Part shown: in pieces, positions 52,201-60,471 of the stretch
Layout: the number at the start of each line of letters is the position of its first letter
How positions within the stretch are numbered: position 1 is the stretch's first letter
Source: an uncultured Bacteroidales bacterium
GTDB taxonomy: Bacteria; Bacteroidota; Bacteroidia; Bacteroidales; WCHB1-69
Reading direction: 5' to 3'
Length of the DNA stretch: 64,000 nucleotides
Assembly (NCBI GenBank): GCA_937892025.1
Contig: CALAVA010000238.1
Location: 1-64,000 of the forward strand
The notes under the pieces: model-generated
The model's input: only the letters and a program-made list of their open reading frames with translations
Told to the model about the DNA's origin: nothing
Database searches by the model: none
Program-made: the position numbers and the translations under genes

Positions 52201-52694
52201 TTAATGCAAGGTTAACATTTTTACACCAATGCACAAGACAAGGCCCAACTATTGATTTGTCTTCTGGCAGAGTTAATAATAGTAGTAGCGATATGCTAAA
52301 ATATGCAGGAAACCTTGCTTTTGGTAGACCACCATATTGTATTTTGAGGATTGGTGACTTTTTCCATACAAAGATTTGTATTACGTCTATAAGTATTGAC
52401 TATGACAATGGTAGTGGTATACCATGGGATTTAAACCCTGAGGGTGTTGGCGTTCAACCAATGTATGCAAATGTTAATATGAATTTTAATTTTATTGGTG
52501 GTCAAGACCTTGCTGGCCCAATAGAAAGGCTTCAAAATGCTGTCACATCGAACTATTATGCAAATGCTTCTGTTTATGACCATAAAGCAGACGTTAAAGG
52601 TCAATCAATGTACGATGTAACAGTTAATGTACCTAAAAAAGATGTTGGAAAGGGAAGCGATAACGTTAAGGTAACTGATGAATATGTAAATTGA
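49212..52694 (+). CDS. Large baseplate protein with OmpA-like domain (1160 aa)
   Basis: N-terminal 100 residues are helical/adaptor-like (SSLLNTIKAITLGTLDTLYS). The centre has the block RIMWFPPYNLKFTENVNVDW and GRGEQIYTYINTDRSGTLSF, typical of large baseplate or hub proteins in Bacteroidota phages. Residues ~800-900 form an OmpA-like region (VYGCASSHGRRENNIKLEER, FLKNALIL), which in bacteria binds peptidoglycan. Here it would hold the baseplate on the cell wall (inference). C-terminal QGPTIDLSSGRVNNSS and FHTKICITSISIDYDNGSGI resemble gp27/gp44-type hub strands. After the TGA, coding-like sequence (FVEVDTSDLGKMY) continues for 14 codons. Confidence 0.65.
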   Translation: MGSSLLNTIKAITLGTLDTLYSTVSLLRQQHLTGGVSRYTVTNYDIDGFDLRSSNLRNNYQEGTHLRVEKKDIKSTNAYKFAEQENLEHPTIETPGWVGRLYHLPDTVLNPTQNFITEEGFGNFEFLLRKRNTNYKTVGQKYSSISTASIVSHDYEADQILNAKKQNTNRMLTNTEYGSEYEVGVSAKSLMLHSELNNYNEPFRNALKTITQSVDDKLGILKWNSSTYFNLKPEKNTLANTFGISTTHLDRIYSKELASKLPTVVGELMRGEYSYLRNYSFNQYVQGGQSSYGDAIDISKPYIHAGRIKMTPDGIFDYYSSSREDIVGCGFYSYNRGYVYGDEGDKIEKYYVDDGIHPESEIKIQRGNEGNLLSMYYAEHDDGKPAGIVKHSELESFTMVDENVSPVSALIKKTNELFENCRIGSMVNRFHSYDLHKDDELVSSKSEKYGISRGRNLLKEGAATDETGYENPYCRTWTKHHQYSKLSRRIRPFYGETSPMKLSATQGLYGKTMRPNGGDGRLGEYSVLKDNGFVKVSSEHNSGASAESNDVKRYMFSIENLAWRDIDLDGAQISKEQQGPNGGRIMWFPPYNLKFTENVNVDWNATKFIGRGEQIYTYINTDRSGTLSFTMLIDHPSLINKWRGTSLEVEELDKREEDLLRFFAGCGTLDGRLDDGANSKHTDNQKQTTNNKKLGSRSKDVAIIAFFPNNFSGHYDNVSEGLSKLGEYECSNGVTCDYTDDDMSEQILHEGNDINTSIAGLNNGTYNLSIKTLIELSVFNGQDDGFEFYSIFDTQHGLSSLNRLITDEEIFGDSFEDIHIDSIDVYGCASSHGRRENNIKLEERRAEFLKNALILNCKSLTEEDFNRPFQKAEIPANDLDPAHPDVNKIDAKIGRCAYAVFHISWNEATTTKAESYEDETININEDVVNGYGLDNVVEDKLNEYLSTSNEEVVDDYRHDNEYLYFSEIDYDDVAYQRIINKVRYFNPVFHSVTPEGFNARLTFLHQCTRQGPTIDLSSGRVNNSSSDMLKYAGNLAFGRPPYCILRIGDFFHTKICITSISIDYDNGSGIPWDLNPEGVGVQPMYANVNMNFNFIGGQDLAGPIERLQNAVTSNYYANASVYDHKADVKGQSMYDVTVNVPKKDVGKGSDNVKVTDEYVN

Positions 52695-52768
52695 TTTGTT
52701 GAAGTTGATACTTCTGATTTAGGTAAAATGTATTAAGATATAATAAATGGAAATAAAAAACAATAATT

Positions 52769-53083
52769 ATGGATTCATTTGATAGATATTCTCAATTTAG
52801 AAACGGAAAAGAAATAGAAATAGTTTCTTTTGGCGAAATACCTGTTAAAGATAGTGATAAATATATTATATACGAAAAGGGAAAGACAAGACTTGACCAA
52901 GTTTCGTACAAGTATTACAATAGTTCTAATTATGCGTGGCTTATTTTACAAGCAAATGCAAAATATGGTTCGTTAGAGTTTAACATTCCAGATGGTGCTC
53001 AACTGAGAATACCATATCCATTAATTGTTTCATTAAATGATTATCAAAAATCAATTGAAAAGAATAAAAAATATTACGGGTAA
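52769..53083 (+). CDS. gp53-like / LysM-like baseplate protein (104 aa)
   Basis: Short protein with YIIYEKGKTRLDQVSYKYYN, then NYAWLILQANAKYGSLEFNI and DGAQLRIPYPLIVSLNDYQ. This is the LysM-like pattern of T4 gp53-type wedge proteins and of 'gpX'-type connector proteins that clamp the baseplate to the tube. Full length for such a protein. Only 2 bases separate it from the giant hub gene, so both belong to one unit. Confidence 0.7.
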   Translation: MDSFDRYSQFRNGKEIEIVSFGEIPVKDSDKYIIYEKGKTRLDQVSYKYYNSSNYAWLILQANAKYGSLEFNIPDGAQLRIPYPLIVSLNDYQKSIEKNKKYYG

Positions 53084-53085
53084 TT

Positions 53086-56000
53086 ATGGAAAACGGAAAA
53101 TTTAATATGGGTAGAATACACTATTTCGACCCAAATGTTGTTTCGTTTCAAAATCACGAAGGAACAAATTCTGATTCAATATCATATCCACTTGAGGATT
53201 ATAGTATTGCTATTGATTTACTTGTTAGGGTTTATAACAGGTATTCATGCGGATTTGGCGAAGTTACAAATGAATTTAAAGATTATAGATATTCAACAAG
53301 CGATGGAAGTTTGTCGTTTCTTGGTGGTACAGATGGATTTTTAACTACAAATTTTACAGACATATCATTAATGCAGCCAGAAGACAATACAACAGAATGT
53401 CTTGGAATTGAATCAATAAATATTGAGTATCAAACATATTTACACCCTCTTGTAAATATTAGATTTGTAGATGTTAGAGGTGGTACTGTTATGCAGCCCG
53501 TAGAAAACAATTATTATGATGAATCTAAGAGAGGCCGTTCATATCAGTTGTATAAAGCGTTCTTTTCAATGCCTTATCCTCTTTTTATATTAAAGGTTAA
53601 GGGATTTTATGGAAAAGGAATCTCATATAGACTAACAATTAGTAAAGTTGACATTGAATTTGATAGTACAAACGGTAATTTCGTTTTTAATGTTGATTTT
53701 ATTGGCCATTTGTATGGAATATTTGCTGATTTACCAATGACTTATATAGCGATTGCTCCGTATATGGAGACTGGTAAGGAATATTGGGAGAGAAAAATCA
53801 GCGAAGGTGTATTTTGTTTTTATGGAAGCGATGGAAATGGCGGAGAAATTAGACAATGTGATATGATGACATTTCCAAAACTTGCATTAAAGTTAGGCCA
53901 AGTTGCAATGTCACAGCCAATATTGGAAAACGAAGCAAATTCTAAAAAGGCAATGCAGGATATAGATGAAGAATATGCTTCACTTAATGCTATACTTGAA
54001 TCTTATCCATTTAAGGATTCTAAATTTTTATATGAAGACACCACTCAAGGCTATGGGCAAATGGCATACCAAGTTGTATTTGAAGAAAACGGGCCTGATT
54101 TTTGGGAGTCTGTTGTTAATTTTTCAGATGCAATAAATGGATATTCTGACACGTATTACGAAGGACTAAATACTAAATTTGGAGATTTGGGCAAGTTTTG
54201 CAAAAAAAACGATGGTGGTGTAGCCCAAATAAACAAGAATGTTAAAACATATAAATTATCCGTAACAAACAAAGCAAATGGAGAATTTGATAATTCAAAT
54301 TATAATAAAGCAAATTCATTTTTAAAAGATGTTATAACAGAAAGGATAAAAAACGAACCTGGTGTTACTGACGGAAAGAAATTTTATGTTTATGTATATA
54401 CAAAAGGTACTACAAACCAATATCATGGCATAATGGAGGAATTAGCACAGAGGTCACAGAAACTTAGTGATAAAAGACCTGATATTGAGTCTGAATTTAA
54501 GAATGAAAGGAATATTTTAATTGAAAAAGCACTTGGATTTAGACCATCAATAAGAAATATTTTTAATTTGGCTTTTGCACATCTTGATACGTTTTTGGAA
54601 GTTGAATATAAAATGTTAAAGGAAATCAAAAAGCAATTGGATGGGCATGAACCACCAAGAAAAAAAGAAAGTTTTGATGAATTAAGAGAAGATGGCGGAA
54701 AATATGATACAGATACAGAGAGTATGTTCTTAAAGACAAAAGAAGGTGAAACCGCTAATGTTAGGGCCCAATATTTACCACCATTTACAGCATATTATAG
54801 AGATATATATGACCCTGCAACAAGTTTTTACGAAGAACGTAATACTGGAAAAACAAAAAATGAAAATTATTTTGATAGGGGTGAAAACAAAACATCAAAG
54901 AGAAAAGAATTGATATGGCCTGGTGAATTGGCAAAAGGAGAAGAATATTTGTTAGAAACAAAGTTTGTCACAGAATTACTTACTGCTGCAAAATTATATT
55001 TGAAAGAGGCTGAACTTGTAAAAGAAGAATTAGATAAATTAAAGGAAAGTGGAGGCACTTATACCACAAATGGTTCTTCTCCATCTACAAGCACTGGCGC
55101 TTTTATTCCTTTAACCACATTTGATTTGGCAAATAATGGAAAATATTCAAATCCATATGCTTATTTGAATAGTAGAATTGGAAACAACTCAGCAGGAATA
55201 GAGGGTGATATATTATTCACATTTGCTTTGAGGGCATTTTATTATATGAATGTAAACGATGATTCAAGGCAAGAAGTAAAGAGTTTTGGCCGAATGGAAG
55301 CCGTTAATTTGTTTAAAGCAGTTGGCGATAACGTTATTAATTCAAAGCCATTTATGGAGTTTATAGCAAAATATGGCGATGAAAAAAATGAAAGAAGTGA
55401 AAAGGCTGATTTTATTTCTTACTTGACGGGAGAAAAGAACAAGGAAGGAATAACTGATTCTTGGATTTATGGTGACAAGAAAAATCTTTTTGAAAAGAAA
55501 GGAGGTAAACTTGTTTTTAATTATATTCAAGGTGGTAGCGGTAACAATTATCATTTTTTACCAATTGGTATGCAAGAGCCTAATTTGGTCAAAAAAGATG
55601 ATAGTGGTATGAATTGTATGAACTATCGTGATTGTAGATACATTTCGACAGATGACCATAAGAAATTCTGTTCTGATAAAGAAACTGATACTGGTAGTTT
55701 TATCCTTATAGAAGAAAGGGATTATCTTAGAACGCTTATATCAAATTTTGATGCTGAAGTTACAAATGTTGAAGAAACTTTAAAGGAAAGAGATAAAAAC
55801 AAGGCTGAAGGTGATGAATATGGTAGCAGAGGCGTTTATGAATATGGAGAATTATTCCGTAATAAGTCAGCAATAAAGCATTATAGGGATAATGTTGATA
55901 CGGGTGAAAAAAGAGTAAAATATCTTTCAAAGAAAATGTTTGAAGATTCAGGCGGTACTGTTTCTGGAAAAGAAGTTGCTCAAGAAATGGCAACTGGCGA

Positions 56001-58893
56001 TATGAAAGACATGTTTGTAAAACGACCAACAAGGATTAACGGAATTGGTAAAAATAGAGGAACTAATTCTTCTCTTTATGATTTGCCGTTATATTGGTTA
56101 CAAGACAACGATGAGGCAAGAGCATATTTGTTTATGATGTCTATACCATTAATAGGCAGTAATTTAGGAATTGAAGAAAAGTCTGAAAATGGTGTTGTTC
56201 CCAAAATATCATTATTAAGAGAGGGTGCTTTCTATTGGTGGGAAGAAAATTACGATAGCAACAAGGTTAAAGTTAGCGGAACTGTTTTTGGCAAAAAATA
56301 CAATTATAAAAAGCCGGGAAGAGATGAAAGTTTTATTTGTAACACGCTTGAAATTGGAAGTGATATGGAAACAATATTACCAATATTACAAAATCAAAGC
56401 GGTAGTTATGAGAAAAACAAAAAGCCATTAAATGCAACTTTGTCAAGAAGAAAATATCTTATAAAATATTTTGAAGATTGGGCAAATAGTGAATATAGAG
56501 AAAATGAAAAATATTTGACAGATGCAAGTCTTTATATTGATGGAAAGTTTAAAAATGGCTTGAATAATAGTTATTTAAAGAACGGCATTGTTAGTAGTTC
56601 TGATGATATTGCTGATAAATCGTATAAGTTACAGAAATTCCTAAGGGACACATTAACATCAATGTGTACCACATTTGATTATTATAATGGGTGTTATAGT
56701 GAAAAGGGAGATAAAGAATTATCTTGTAGTGTTTCTGATATGAGAAAGGCACTTAACGGATTTATGGAGGAATTGAATGTAATTTATGGCGATATGGTAA
56801 AAGACATAAATGACAATAATGGCAATATTGCCGAAGCGGTTTATAAAGCAAATGCGCAAGACCCATTTAGAAACAAAGACCTTAAACTTTCAACATATAT
56901 GACTTTAAAGAGTTTGTATGACAAATGGATATGCGGCTCTTATAAGGGAGAGAAAACTTGGAGATTCAATAGAACAAACATGTGGAATGCGGATTATAGG
57001 GATAGTGGATATGAACTTGACCATTTCTTATATTGTGATAATTTTTTCCACGATATTGGATATAATTTGACTGTTAATTTAACTAAAATTGTTGAATGGA
57101 TTAATAGTTGTTTGCCAACGTCTGAAGTTAATACTACAGAAGGGGTTATGCACGTAACAGGAAAAACAATATATGAATTTTTAACTGACGTTGCAGTTGA
57201 TTGCGGTGGATATTTACTTGCAGTTCCTCAGAGATTCATATATACAGACCCTGGTTCAATAGAAGAGGCGTTTAAACCGTTTCCAACTTGTCAAGATTGG
57301 GATGATGATACGTCAACTTATATGTTTCTATATACTTATAAGCCATCTGAGCACCTTGGAGATTCAGGTGGAAATGGGGATAACACAAGCATTGATATGA
57401 ATGGATGGTCCCCTGATGGTGATGGATTTGATTTGACAAATGAAGATATAGTAGGAGACCTTTTCTGCGATGGCGGATTTGAAGTTCCAGCTTTTGGTGT
57501 CACGTTTGCTAAACAAAATCAAGCGTATTTTAAAGATATTAAGTTATCAACTGCTACTCACGGAGTTACTGAAGTTGGACTTAACGCAACATTTAACATC
57601 GTATCAAAGGCTTCAGAAGCACCAAGAGAAACGACACTTTATGGGCAGGACATTTATAAAGTGTATAGTAATAACTCATATCAATGTACAGTAGAAATGA
57701 TGGGAAATATGCAGATATTCCCACCAATGTATTTCCAATTGAATAATATACCTTTATGGAAAGGCGCTTATTTAATACAAAAAGTAACACATAGTATAAG
57801 GCCTGGAGATGTTACAACTACAATTGTTGGATATAGACAAAATAAATATGCAATACCAATGTCTGATGCTGAAGTAATTGTTGATTTAAATTCAAGAAGT
57901 GTCGAACCAGAAGTTTCTGCTGCCGTTGGTATATCTGATGTTACGGCTTTGGCTGCTGGCGAAATTGGAGGAGGCTCATATAATGAAAAGAATATAAAGG
58001 CAAATCCAAATAAAAAGTTGCGATATTCTGATGAGTCTGATTATAATTCAACAAATATTACTCCACAAAAGCCGTTGATATGTTTTACACCTGCTCATAG
58101 TACTGAAAATGGTAAGATAGCAAAGGCAACTGAAAATGCTTGGAGTTCAAAATTAATAGATAACTATATAATTCCAAGATTAAAACAGAAGAAATTTAAG
58201 GATGGAACGAGTTATGCTGATAATATACATAGATGTAAAACAAGCCATGACCCAAGTGGAGGATATAGTTTAAAAGAAACAAGAGAACTTATTGAAAAAT
58301 ATGGTTCTGATTGCGTAATATCAATTGTTCCACACTGGAATGGACTACCTACAGGCTGTAACGGAAAGACAAATACTACTGGGTATTTTGCGGTATATTA
58401 TGGTAAGAGTTTTAATGGAGCGCCATGGAAGTTGAGAAGAGATGCTGCTGTTTTTGGTAGTTATACTAGGGCTGCTTGTCAAAAAATGGTTGATAATAGG
58501 TCATCATTTAGAATGATGCCTATTGCAAAATTACCAAAGTCAAAAGATATGTTAAATAAGGTAAAACAAGAAAAAGACGGAATGTATTGCTATTTGTTAC
58601 CTGCAACGAGCCAAGAGAATGATAAGGGCGACCCAGGTGTTGGTCTTGATTGTGCGCACATTCTAACAGAGAATTTCTTCCCAGAATATACTTCTGATAT
58701 GGAAACAAAGTGGACATCACCTGATTTTGATAAAATTGATGAAACTGGGAGATATGTAACAGGCAGAGGGTGGCTTGAAAGTCCTGAAGGTTGTGCCGCA
58801 ATCGCTGATATGCATGTAAATGCTATTGTAAATTATATTAATGCAATAGAAGCAAATCAATTTGCTGACGGAACTGGCGGAGGTAGTTCATAG
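53086..58893 (+). CDS. Giant tail/baseplate protein with C-terminal amidase domain (1935 aa)
   Basis: Residues ~20-230 and ~1330-1610 resemble hub strands (PTSEVNTTEGVMHVTGKTIY, FTDVAVDCGGYLLAVPQRF, TLYGQDIYKVYSNNSYQCTV). Between them are long coiled-coil and beta arms. Residues ~1665-1925 are an N-acetylmuramoyl-L-alanine amidase-like domain: PLICFTPAHSTENGKIAKAT, then CVISIVPHWNGLPTGCNG (second zinc His) and GLDCAHILTENFFPEYTSD. It would cut peptidoglycan at the tail tip during infection. The frame ends in a Gly/Ser linker at TAG, but linker-like sequence and an NlpC/P60 domain continue in frame (58894 on). The intact lysin may once have had both enzymes. Confidence 0.75.
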   Translation: MENGKFNMGRIHYFDPNVVSFQNHEGTNSDSISYPLEDYSIAIDLLVRVYNRYSCGFGEVTNEFKDYRYSTSDGSLSFLGGTDGFLTTNFTDISLMQPEDNTTECLGIESINIEYQTYLHPLVNIRFVDVRGGTVMQPVENNYYDESKRGRSYQLYKAFFSMPYPLFILKVKGFYGKGISYRLTISKVDIEFDSTNGNFVFNVDFIGHLYGIFADLPMTYIAIAPYMETGKEYWERKISEGVFCFYGSDGNGGEIRQCDMMTFPKLALKLGQVAMSQPILENEANSKKAMQDIDEEYASLNAILESYPFKDSKFLYEDTTQGYGQMAYQVVFEENGPDFWESVVNFSDAINGYSDTYYEGLNTKFGDLGKFCKKNDGGVAQINKNVKTYKLSVTNKANGEFDNSNYNKANSFLKDVITERIKNEPGVTDGKKFYVYVYTKGTTNQYHGIMEELAQRSQKLSDKRPDIESEFKNERNILIEKALGFRPSIRNIFNLAFAHLDTFLEVEYKMLKEIKKQLDGHEPPRKKESFDELREDGGKYDTDTESMFLKTKEGETANVRAQYLPPFTAYYRDIYDPATSFYEERNTGKTKNENYFDRGENKTSKRKELIWPGELAKGEEYLLETKFVTELLTAAKLYLKEAELVKEELDKLKESGGTYTTNGSSPSTSTGAFIPLTTFDLANNGKYSNPYAYLNSRIGNNSAGIEGDILFTFALRAFYYMNVNDDSRQEVKSFGRMEAVNLFKAVGDNVINSKPFMEFIAKYGDEKNERSEKADFISYLTGEKNKEGITDSWIYGDKKNLFEKKGGKLVFNYIQGGSGNNYHFLPIGMQEPNLVKKDDSGMNCMNYRDCRYISTDDHKKFCSDKETDTGSFILIEERDYLRTLISNFDAEVTNVEETLKERDKNKAEGDEYGSRGVYEYGELFRNKSAIKHYRDNVDTGEKRVKYLSKKMFEDSGGTVSGKEVAQEMATGDMKDMFVKRPTRINGIGKNRGTNSSLYDLPLYWLQDNDEARAYLFMMSIPLIGSNLGIEEKSENGVVPKISLLREGAFYWWEENYDSNKVKVSGTVFGKKYNYKKPGRDESFICNTLEIGSDMETILPILQNQSGSYEKNKKPLNATLSRRKYLIKYFEDWANSEYRENEKYLTDASLYIDGKFKNGLNNSYLKNGIVSSSDDIADKSYKLQKFLRDTLTSMCTTFDYYNGCYSEKGDKELSCSVSDMRKALNGFMEELNVIYGDMVKDINDNNGNIAEAVYKANAQDPFRNKDLKLSTYMTLKSLYDKWICGSYKGEKTWRFNRTNMWNADYRDSGYELDHFLYCDNFFHDIGYNLTVNLTKIVEWINSCLPTSEVNTTEGVMHVTGKTIYEFLTDVAVDCGGYLLAVPQRFIYTDPGSIEEAFKPFPTCQDWDDDTSTYMFLYTYKPSEHLGDSGGNGDNTSIDMNGWSPDGDGFDLTNEDIVGDLFCDGGFEVPAFGVTFAKQNQAYFKDIKLSTATHGVTEVGLNATFNIVSKASEAPRETTLYGQDIYKVYSNNSYQCTVEMMGNMQIFPPMYFQLNNIPLWKGAYLIQKVTHSIRPGDVTTTIVGYRQNKYAIPMSDAEVIVDLNSRSVEPEVSAAVGISDVTALAAGEIGGGSYNEKNIKANPNKKLRYSDESDYNSTNITPQKPLICFTPAHSTENGKIAKATENAWSSKLIDNYIIPRLKQKKFKDGTSYADNIHRCKTSHDPSGGYSLKETRELIEKYGSDCVISIVPHWNGLPTGCNGKTNTTGYFAVYYGKSFNGAPWKLRRDAAVFGSYTRAACQKMVDNRSSFRMMPIAKLPKSKDMLNKVKQEKDGMYCYLLPATSQENDKGDPGVGLDCAHILTENFFPEYTSDMETKWTSPDFDKIDETGRYVTGRGWLESPEGCAAIADMHVNAIVNYINAIEANQFADGTGGGSS

Positions 58894-59423
58894 GTAAGTC
58901 CTGGCGCACCAAGCAGTCCTATTGATGGAAAAACAAATACAGGTCTTGTTGCATATTGCCGTGCTCAATTGGGAAGACAATATTGGTTTGGAGGCTATGG
59001 CTCTAAGTCAACAACAAATTTATTGTCTTGGTATAGAAAAACGTATCCTGACCAATATAGTTATGATAAAATGCCAAAATATGAGGACCAAATGGGTAAA
59101 AAGTTCATGATTGCATTGGATTGATAAAGTGGTACATGTGGTCAAATAACCCAGAAGACCCAAGCCCTAAATATGATGGAAATGAATTTAAAGATTGCAC
59201 GGCAGACGGATTACTAAGCAGGTCAAGCGTTAAAGGCTCAATAAGTACAATTCCTAGGGATGTTCATGGACTTGCTGTGTATATGCCAGGTCACGTTGGT
59301 GTATATATAGGCGGAGGTAAAGTTATTGAAGCAAAGGGACATACATATAATGTCGTTGAAACTGACCTTGATGGAAGAGGTTGGAAAAACTGGTCATACA
59401 TTGACGGAATCAAATATGTTTAA
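58894..59423 (+). pseudogene. Disrupted NlpC/P60 endopeptidase domain, continuation of the giant tail protein
   Basis: In frame with the gene ending at 58893, after its TAG: VSPGAPSSPIDGKTNTGLVA, then YCRAQLGRQYWFGGYG, the P60 start. The frame breaks at 59122. Inserting a second copy of the 10-bp unit GCATTGGATT (59113-59122) gives ALDCIGLIKW, restoring the catalytic Cys of the DCxGLI motif. The frame then continues through 59423 with the active-site His in PGHVGVYIGGGKVIEA. As the sequence stands, the Cys is missing and the downstream part has no proper start (TTG). Either the domain is inactivated or the sequence has one repeat too few. Confidence 0.55.
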
Positions 59424-59439
59424 TTTGTTGTTTTGTGAT

Positions 59440-59455
59440 ATTTTTTGTATAATAT
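59440..59455 (+). promoter_or_regulatory. T-rich promoter-like motif (ATTTTTTGTATAATAT)
   Basis: GATATTTTTTGTATAATATC, 15 bases before the ATG of the 197-residue gene. Same class as the motif before gp32. Confidence 0.35.
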
Positions 59456-59469
59456 CAAAAATTTAATTT

Positions 59470-60063
59470 ATGCAACTGATTGCTAATATTTTAACTAAAA
59501 ATTTATTTTCTGATAAAATTTTGTACAATGTCGTTGAAAAAAAGGATGATTTAATAGATGGTATACCAACATTATGTGTTGGCCTTGAAATGACTAAAAA
59601 GAATTATCCGAATTTCAATCTTCTTGACATGAATATTGATGAAATGACAAAATGGACTTATGGTCCGAGAGAAAAAAGAAATGTATACGAGAGTAGACTT
59701 TCTAAATTTATATTTGATTCAATAATTAAATTTGTTAATGGTATTAAATATGTGTATGTCAACATTTTAACAGATGGATTTAAATCTGAAGATTTTCTTA
59801 GGGTAAAGTATTTGATAAGAAATACTGATATAAAAACAACATCATTTATTAACAATGGTGTTGTTTACATTTATGACAAAGACAATAATGTTGTTTACGG
59901 TGTTTCTATTAGGGAATTTTCTTATGTTGGTGTTGATAGTAATGCATTTTTACGTCTTGTTTATAAAAATACAATTGTAATATCTGGAAAAGATTCATTA
60001 CCTCTTGATATAAGAATTTTGTTTTCTGATTACAAATATGCAATACCTTGTTTGTTTTATTGA
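59470..60063 (+). CDS. Hypothetical protein (197 aa)
   Basis: Mixed alpha/beta: QLIANILTKNLFSDKILYN, LCVGLEMTKKNYPNFNLLD, IIKFVNGIKYVYVNILTDG and RILFSDYKYAIPCLFY. No family recognised. The regular strand-helix alternation suggests a globular enzyme or binding protein rather than a virion part. A T-rich promoter motif precedes it, and a late-type promoter follows for the next gene. It is placed between the lysin and the gp32 block. Confidence 0.55.
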   Translation: MQLIANILTKNLFSDKILYNVVEKKDDLIDGIPTLCVGLEMTKKNYPNFNLLDMNIDEMTKWTYGPREKRNVYESRLSKFIFDSIIKFVNGIKYVYVNILTDGFKSEDFLRVKYLIRNTDIKTTSFINNGVVYIYDKDNNVVYGVSIREFSYVGVDSNAFLRLVYKNTIVISGKDSLPLDIRILFSDYKYAIPCLFY

Positions 60064-60084
60064 CTTATTTTTACTAATTAACTA

Positions 60085-60092
60085 CTATTTAT
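60085..60092 (+). promoter_or_regulatory. Candidate late promoter (CTATTTAT)
   Basis: AACTACTATTTATATGAAAA, 16 bases before the ATG of the Lys/Glu-rich gene. Confidence 0.45.
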
Positions 60093-60108
60093 ATGAAAAT
60101 AGTGTAAA

Positions 60109-60471
60109 ATGTTTAGACCGAGGGTAATAGTGAAAACAAGGGTGTTAGTTCCGAAAAAAAATATAGGAATTTGGGCTAACAAAAAAAATGTTGACACTAA
60201 CAATGAAGAAACAAAAGAGCCTGAAAAAGAAGAAAAGGTTTTAGAACAGGCTAAAGAAAAAAACGAAACTAAGCCAAAAGATAAGAATAAGTCTACAAAA
60301 AAAAATAAAGATATGGCAATTAATGAAGAACAAATCTCAGCTGCTGAGGAAAGGGCAAATATTTTGTCAGATAATGTAAAAGTTGTAAAAAAAGACCGTG
60401 GTTTGATTGAAAGAACCGAGTCATCTAAAATAATTCTTACAGAGGATAATAGACAAGTACTAAATGACTAA
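60109..60471 (+). CDS. Lys/Glu-rich hypothetical protein (120 aa)
   Basis: Basic N-terminus (RPRVIVKTRVLVPKKNIGIW) followed by ~60 residues of almost only Lys, Glu, Asn and Thr (disordered), then a helical ISAAEERANILSDNVKVVKK segment. The end overlaps the next gene by 8 bases. Low-complexity charged proteins of this type are often scaffold or core components. A late-type promoter precedes it. Not recognised. Confidence 0.55.
   Translation: MFRPRVIVKTRVLVPKKNIGIWANKKNVDTNNEETKEPEKEEKVLEQAKEKNETKPKDKNKSTKKNKDMAINEEQISAAEERANILSDNVKVVKKDRGLIERTESSKIILTEDNRQVLND

Noticed and set aside
13795..58893. Changed genetic code (TGA=Trp or TAG=Gln)
   Set aside because: TGA and TAG end many intact genes here, including ATGA-overlapped ones, and no long gene contains internal TGA or TAG. 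Breaks are better explained one by one.
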